The notes under the pieces: model-generated
Databases searched by the model: none
The model's input: only the letters and a program-made list of their open reading frames with translations
Told to the model about the DNA's origin: nothing
Part shown: piece by piece, positions 60,687 through 64,000 of the stretch
How the letters are laid out: every line of letters starts with the position of its first letter
Numbering within the stretch: position 1 is the stretch's first letter
Program-made: the position numbers and the translations under genes
Source: Moraxellaceae bacterium AER2_44_116
GTDB lineage: Bacteria; Pseudomonadota; Gammaproteobacteria; Pseudomonadales; Moraxellaceae
DNA length: 64,000 nucleotides
Assembly: GCA_006546595.1 (NCBI GenBank)
Contig: VIAD01000009.1
Coordinates: 62,001-126,000 of the forward strand
Direction of reading: 5' to 3'

Positions 60687-60705
60687 AGCATGAGAACCTC
60701 ATGCT
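60687..60705. other. Perfect hairpin in the gap upstream of pilG
   Basis: AGCATGAG (60687-60694), loop AAC, CTCATGCT (60698-60705): an 8-bp perfect stem with a 3-nt loop, followed on the plus strand by TTTATA. It lies in the 339-bp gene-free region between the glutaredoxin-like gene and pilG. It could be a weak terminator for the minus-strand rlmKL-glutaredoxin unit or a regulatory fold; the rest of the gap shows nothing I can support. Confidence 0.45.
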
Positions 60706-60824
60706 TTATACAAAGTTAACGCTTTTAGTAAACTTAGACAATGGTCTTTTGCTGTGCTTGTGTGATGTTGCACAAATTGACAGCAAATTAGACCCAATAT
60801 ATTTTATTTATCCAATACTTATTT

Positions 60825-61052
60825 TCAACAAGCGAATCTGACTACATCTAATAAAGAAAATGGCCATGATAACTCTTGCTCTGTCGTTTTTCGTAAAACG
60901 GGTATCCTTATACCATATTTTTTCACCAAGGTATCGTCTAAGGCAATATCTGTGTACTGCCACTCAAAACGAATCGCCATTTGTGCTTGTGTCAGCAACA
61001 CTTCCGCATCATCACACAAATGACAACCTTTTGTACCATAGAGTATCAGCAT
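60825..61052 (-). CDS. Glutaredoxin-like protein (DUF836 family)
   Basis: The 75-residue protein, taken from the ATG at 61052 (GGTGGAGAA upstream), begins MLILYGTKGCHLCDDAEVLL, a thioredoxin-fold start with the C-x-x-C pair Cys10-Cys13. The cis-proline IPVL is present (near residue 50). The frame is open to 61097, overlapping rlmKL, but the added residues are not conserved. Small proteins of this family commonly follow rlmKL or related genes in gammaproteobacteria. The redox partner is unknown. Confidence 0.8.
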   Translation of the reverse strand: MLILYGTKGCHLCDDAEVLLTQAQMAIRFEWQYTDIALDDTLVKKYGIRIPVLRKTTEQELSWPFSLLDVVRFAC

Positions 61053-61066
61053 TTCTCCACCCTGCC

Positions 61067-63208
61067 CTATTCCATTTTTAGACTCACCTGCCAACAACGG
61101 TGAATCCTCATATTACGCTTATAATCAAAACCGATGGTTTCTGGCGTAATCTCTTTGAGTTGCAAATAACGCATACCGTCTTCATCCAACTGAAAACGAC
61201 GAAAATTCGTCGAGAAGTAACAAATACCATCGGGATTGAGTAAACGCATCGCCAGTGTGATTAATTCAACATGGTCACGTTGAACATCAAATACATCTTG
61301 CATTTTTTTTGAGTTTGAAAATGTTGGCGGATCAATAAAAATGACATCAAATTTTTCTTGGCATTGACCTAGCCAAGCCATGACGTCGGCCTCAATAAAA
61401 TGATGATGAGTTTCAGCAATACCATTGAGTGCAAAATTACGTTTGCCCCAATTCAAATAGGTATTCGACAAGTCAACACTCACCGTTTCGATTGCACCAC
61501 CTAATGCCGCGTGCACACTCGCAGAACAAGTGTAGGCAAAAAGATTTAAAAACGTTTTTCCTTCGACTTGCTGCCCCATTTTTAGGCGTAATGGCCGATG
61601 ATCTAAAAACAAACCTGTATCTAAATAATCGGTTAAGTTGAGCAGAAATCGCGCTTGCCCTTCTTGAACTTCGTTATATTTATTGCGTTGGCTTTGTTTC
61701 TCATACTGTTGATTGCCTTTTTGTTGGGCGCGCACTTTGATAAAGACTTTATCACGATGCAAACCAAACACTAGACGAATCACTTGTAAGGCCATACGAA
61801 AACGGAAAGTCGCTTTCTCAGGATCAATCATTTTTGGCGGTGCATATTCTTGTACATGCAACCAGTCACCGTAAACATCTATTGCAATATTAAACTCAGG
61901 CAAATCAGCATCATAGATGCGATAACAACACACGCCTTCACGTTGTGCCTGTTTATAAAGGTGCTGAATATTTTTACGTAAACGATTCGCTAAGGCTTCG
62001 CCCTCAACAGGAATTTCGCCTTCAGCCTCAATAAATTTGTGCGGTGACGCTAAAGGGACATCTTGAATATTGCCATGCCGCGCAAACACGTTCAGGTCGC
62101 CATTGCGAAGCTTTTGTGTGTGTAAATGCTCAAAACCGAGTGCATCAGCATGTTCAATTTGTGCCGCTAAGACAGCCACTTGCCACATGGGGAATCGCTC
62201 GCGAGCTAATCGTCCCAAGGCTTTATATAGATAGATCGCTGTATCCGTTTCGCCTAAACGCTCACCGTAAGGTGGGTTGGTAATTAATAACCCAAAGGCG
62301 GCAGGTTTATGCGGTAATTGTGCTAACTCACGGTGTTCAAGGGTAATAAATTGGCTAACACCTGCGGCATGAATATTTTTTTCAGCGGCACGTAACGCAG
62401 AAGTATCGGCATCGTAACCCATCATTAATGGCCACGATTTACGCTCACCCGCTTCTTGACGTTGGCAGGCCTCTTGCCAACATTGCTCCCACAATTCTGG
62501 ATCATGCCCTTGCCATGCTAAAAAGCCATAATGCTCACGCAGCAAGCCCGGTGCAACATCACCATACATTAATGCCGCTTCGGTGAGGAATGTGCCTGAG
62601 CCACACATTGGGTCAACTAGCGCATCAAATTTAGCATCTGGCCACCCTGCTTGTTGCAAAATAGCTGCGGCAAGTGTTTCTTTCAGCGGTGCATCACCAA
62701 TCAACAAACGGTAGCCCCGACGGTGCATACTTTCGCCCGACATATCTAAACTGACAATAATGCTATCAGGCTGAATTAACACATGTAGGTTGATGTCGGT
62801 ATTTTGCGTATCGACATTTGGGCGTTGACCCGTCTGCTGCCGAAAATAGTCAACAACCGCATCTTTGAGTTTTAATGCCATATATTGGGTATGGCAAACC
62901 ACGCCTTTAATAGCAACGCCACGAACGGCAAAGGTTTTATCGAGATCAAACACATCTAACCACGGGTAATTAACTGCTTGCTCATATAAGGCTTCAGGAG
63001 TTTGACTTTCAATGCGAAATAACGGCTTATAAACCCGCGAAGCCAATCGTGACCACAAACACAGTTTATAGGCGGTGCTTAAATCACCTTCCACCATAAT
63101 TGCGCCATGCTGTTGACTGATAACCGTTGCACCTAATTTGGCCACTTCAATGGCTAATAACGATTCAAGACCGTCGGCACACGCGACAACCCAAGCTGAT
63201 ACTGTCAT
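61067..63208 (-). CDS. rlmKL: Bifunctional 23S rRNA methyltransferase RlmKL (m2G2445 and m7G2069)
   Basis: The ATG at 63208 is preferred, because the protein then begins MTVSAWVVACADGLESLLAI, as in other RlmKL proteins; the open frame continues to 63274. The 713 residues comprise a THUMP domain, the m2G2445 methylase domain (DPMCGSGTFLTEA from Asp199, NPPYGER from Asn311) and a C-terminal m7G2069 domain (FLNLFAYTCSASVHAALG, FIDPPTFSNSKKM). Both active-site sets are intact. Length fits the fused gammaproteobacterial enzyme (about 700). Confidence 0.95.
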   Translation of the reverse strand: MTVSAWVVACADGLESLLAIEVAKLGATVISQQHGAIMVEGDLSTAYKLCLWSRLASRVYKPLFRIESQTPEALYEQAVNYPWLDVFDLDKTFAVRGVAIKGVVCHTQYMALKLKDAVVDYFRQQTGQRPNVDTQNTDINLHVLIQPDSIIVSLDMSGESMHRRGYRLLIGDAPLKETLAAAILQQAGWPDAKFDALVDPMCGSGTFLTEAALMYGDVAPGLLREHYGFLAWQGHDPELWEQCWQEACQRQEAGERKSWPLMMGYDADTSALRAAEKNIHAAGVSQFITLEHRELAQLPHKPAAFGLLITNPPYGERLGETDTAIYLYKALGRLARERFPMWQVAVLAAQIEHADALGFEHLHTQKLRNGDLNVFARHGNIQDVPLASPHKFIEAEGEIPVEGEALANRLRKNIQHLYKQAQREGVCCYRIYDADLPEFNIAIDVYGDWLHVQEYAPPKMIDPEKATFRFRMALQVIRLVFGLHRDKVFIKVRAQQKGNQQYEKQSQRNKYNEVQEGQARFLLNLTDYLDTGLFLDHRPLRLKMGQQVEGKTFLNLFAYTCSASVHAALGGAIETVSVDLSNTYLNWGKRNFALNGIAETHHHFIEADVMAWLGQCQEKFDVIFIDPPTFSNSKKMQDVFDVQRDHVELITLAMRLLNPDGICYFSTNFRRFQLDEDGMRYLQLKEITPETIGFDYKRNMRIHRCWQVSLKME

Positions 63209-63273
63209 GTTTGTTCTCAAAACGTCAGAAATACGATAGGGATATTCAACAATGGACGATTCGTGAACCGCCA

Positions 63274-63804
63274 CTATGTCCCTCTTAAAAAATCGGCACG
63301 GATTTGATGGCTATTCGGCATTCCTCGAACAGGCCAACGAATCATACGAATACCTGCGGAGGCCAGTGCTTTGTCTTTTTTGCTGTCGGCTTTGATGCGA
63401 TCAACACGCTCATGACTAGAGTCATCTAACTCTATCGCCGCTAGAATTTTAGCGCCATCAGGCGCGCAAATGACAAAATCGACACTCATGCGATTAATAC
63501 GGTTAAACCACGCTTGCTTATCGGCATCGGGATCAACTTCAATCATTCGACACAGTTGTACCTGACTAAAAATTAAATACTCGGGTAATGCCTGACGTAA
63601 TCGGCCATATAACACGCGCTCTGGCGCAGTCATTAATTCACGAGGAATATATGGCCAAACTGCCATGTCGTCGATATTCTTTTTTGCAGATGGAACTGAC
63701 TTTGGTTTACGCGTCAGCCCCATGAAAATAATAACAACCAACCCAAACGCTAATAACCACAAAACGCCTTTGACTAAACTTAAGGTTTCCAAGGTGTAAC
63801 CCAT
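63274..63804 (-). CDS. DUF2726-family membrane-anchored nuclease-like protein
   Basis: The 176-residue protein has one N-terminal membrane helix (LVKGVLWLLAFGLVVIIFMGL) and a C-terminal DUF2726 domain: LMTAPERVLYGRLRQALPEY, then SVDFVI and LAAIELDDSSH, then KDKALASAGIRMIR. The D...E-x-D pattern and the following K resemble PD-(D/E)xK nucleases related to Vsr or topoisomerase-associated domains. The function is unknown. It overlaps the upstream SPOR-domain gene by 25 bp, so they are translationally coupled. Confidence 0.85.
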   Translation of the reverse strand: MGYTLETLSLVKGVLWLLAFGLVVIIFMGLTRKPKSVPSAKKNIDDMAVWPYIPRELMTAPERVLYGRLRQALPEYLIFSQVQLCRMIEVDPDADKQAWFNRINRMSVDFVICAPDGAKILAAIELDDSSHERVDRIKADSKKDKALASAGIRMIRWPVRGMPNSHQIRADFLRGT

Positions 63805-64000
63805 GCTCCTGATACGCCTAACGAAGACTCTTTGCTTAAACGACCTTTCAAACCATTAGCCGCTTCTTTTTGCAACTCAGGCCCAACGACCACTTTCCAA
63901 CTATCGCCATTTTTAACCACCCGCGCACGATAGCCTTTGGCCGCCAATTTAGCACTTAACGCGTCGGCCTTACTGCGGTCACTCATACTGGCGACTTGCA
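63780..64000 (-). CDS. C-terminal part of a SPOR-domain (septal peptidoglycan-binding) protein, cut by the window edge
   Basis: The frame is open to the end of the window and reads QVASMSDRSKADALSAKLAA onwards, through VVKNGDSWKVVVGPELQKEA to SGAWVTPWKP: a complete SPOR domain, with the usual VQVGSF-like first strand seen here as LQVAS. The apparent ATG at 63986 is inside this strand, so the real start lies beyond base 64000. SPOR domains bind glycan strands lacking stem peptides at the division site. The remaining domains (signal anchor, linker) are not visible. It may be DedD- or FtsN-like. Confidence 0.85.
   Translation of the reverse strand, partial: QVASMSDRSKADALSAKLAAKGYRARVVKNGDSWKVVVGPELQKEAANGLKGRLSKESSLGVSGAWVTPWKP

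Overview
The window is chromosomal DNA of a gammaproteobacterium, with GC a little over 40 percent by eye. It looks closest to the Moraxellales/Pseudomonadales. The grounds are a complete Pseudomonas-type pilGHIJK-chpABC cluster, a long (533-residue) isocitrate lyase, the thrS-infC-rpmI-rplT-pheS-pheT-ihfA-merR-tRNA-Pro gene order, a Marinobacter-type fatty acyl reductase and an AlmA-like flavin monooxygenase. I cannot name a species; the assignment rests on remembered families, not a search.

Layout. 1-2.2 kb: end of a putative SpmA-like gene, an AT-rich region with DnaA boxes, a lytic transglycosylase and an orphan ParA ATPase. 2.6-8.3 kb: two-domain fatty acyl reductase, Uma2-type protein, SirB2 and BolA proteins, a diiron ferritin-like protein, and a solute-binding-protein gene broken by one stop codon. 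8.7-15.0 kb: a type I restriction-modification system on the minus strand (hsdR, hsdM, then hsdS), with a small GIY-YIG nuclease gene and many palindromic repeats between hsdM and hsdS. 15.3-19.3 kb: tRNA-Val and a moxR/DUF58/tgpA operon. 19.5-25.0 kb: methyltransferase, DUF1615 lipoprotein, a yybP-ykoY manganese riboswitch ahead of a GDT1-family Mn exporter, the AlmA-like monooxygenase and an unknown membrane protein. 25.0-33.5 kb: tRNA-Pro, thioesterase and the translation operon. In that operon a very acidic unknown gene and a terminator-like hairpin separate pheS from pheT. 33.8-39.6 kb: tamA-tamB. 40.0-46.5 kb: MFS/acyltransferase fusion, LysR regulator divergent from aceA, TauE/SafE permease, DUF4124 protein. 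46.7-60.5 kb: the Chp chemosensory system that controls type IV pili. 60.8-64 kb: glutaredoxin-like protein, rlmKL, a DUF2726 protein and the end of a SPOR-domain gene.

How the genes work together. The fatty acyl reductase, AlmA-like monooxygenase, thioesterase, PlsC fusion and isocitrate lyase suggest a cell that makes and uses long-chain alcohols, alkanes or wax esters and grows on C2 units through the glyoxylate shunt; this is inference. The Pil/Chp cluster points to twitching and surface sensing.

The least ordinary part of the window is its layer of small repeats: (i) REP-like palindromes built on TTCGACTCCGCTCAG or TTCGACAAGCTCAGG, usually at the 3' ends of genes; (ii) two composite elements in which such palindromes sit between roughly 20-bp terminal inverted repeats; (iii) a pair of 99-bp MITE-like elements; (iv) a GIY-YIG nuclease gene bracketed by, and reading into, the REP repeats. 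Other points worth a second look are a probable AUU start for infC, the acidic gene inside pheST, long DNA repeats inside hsdS, and repeated Asp-Lys-Thr/Leu-Pro-Glu-Pro motifs in a ChpA linker.
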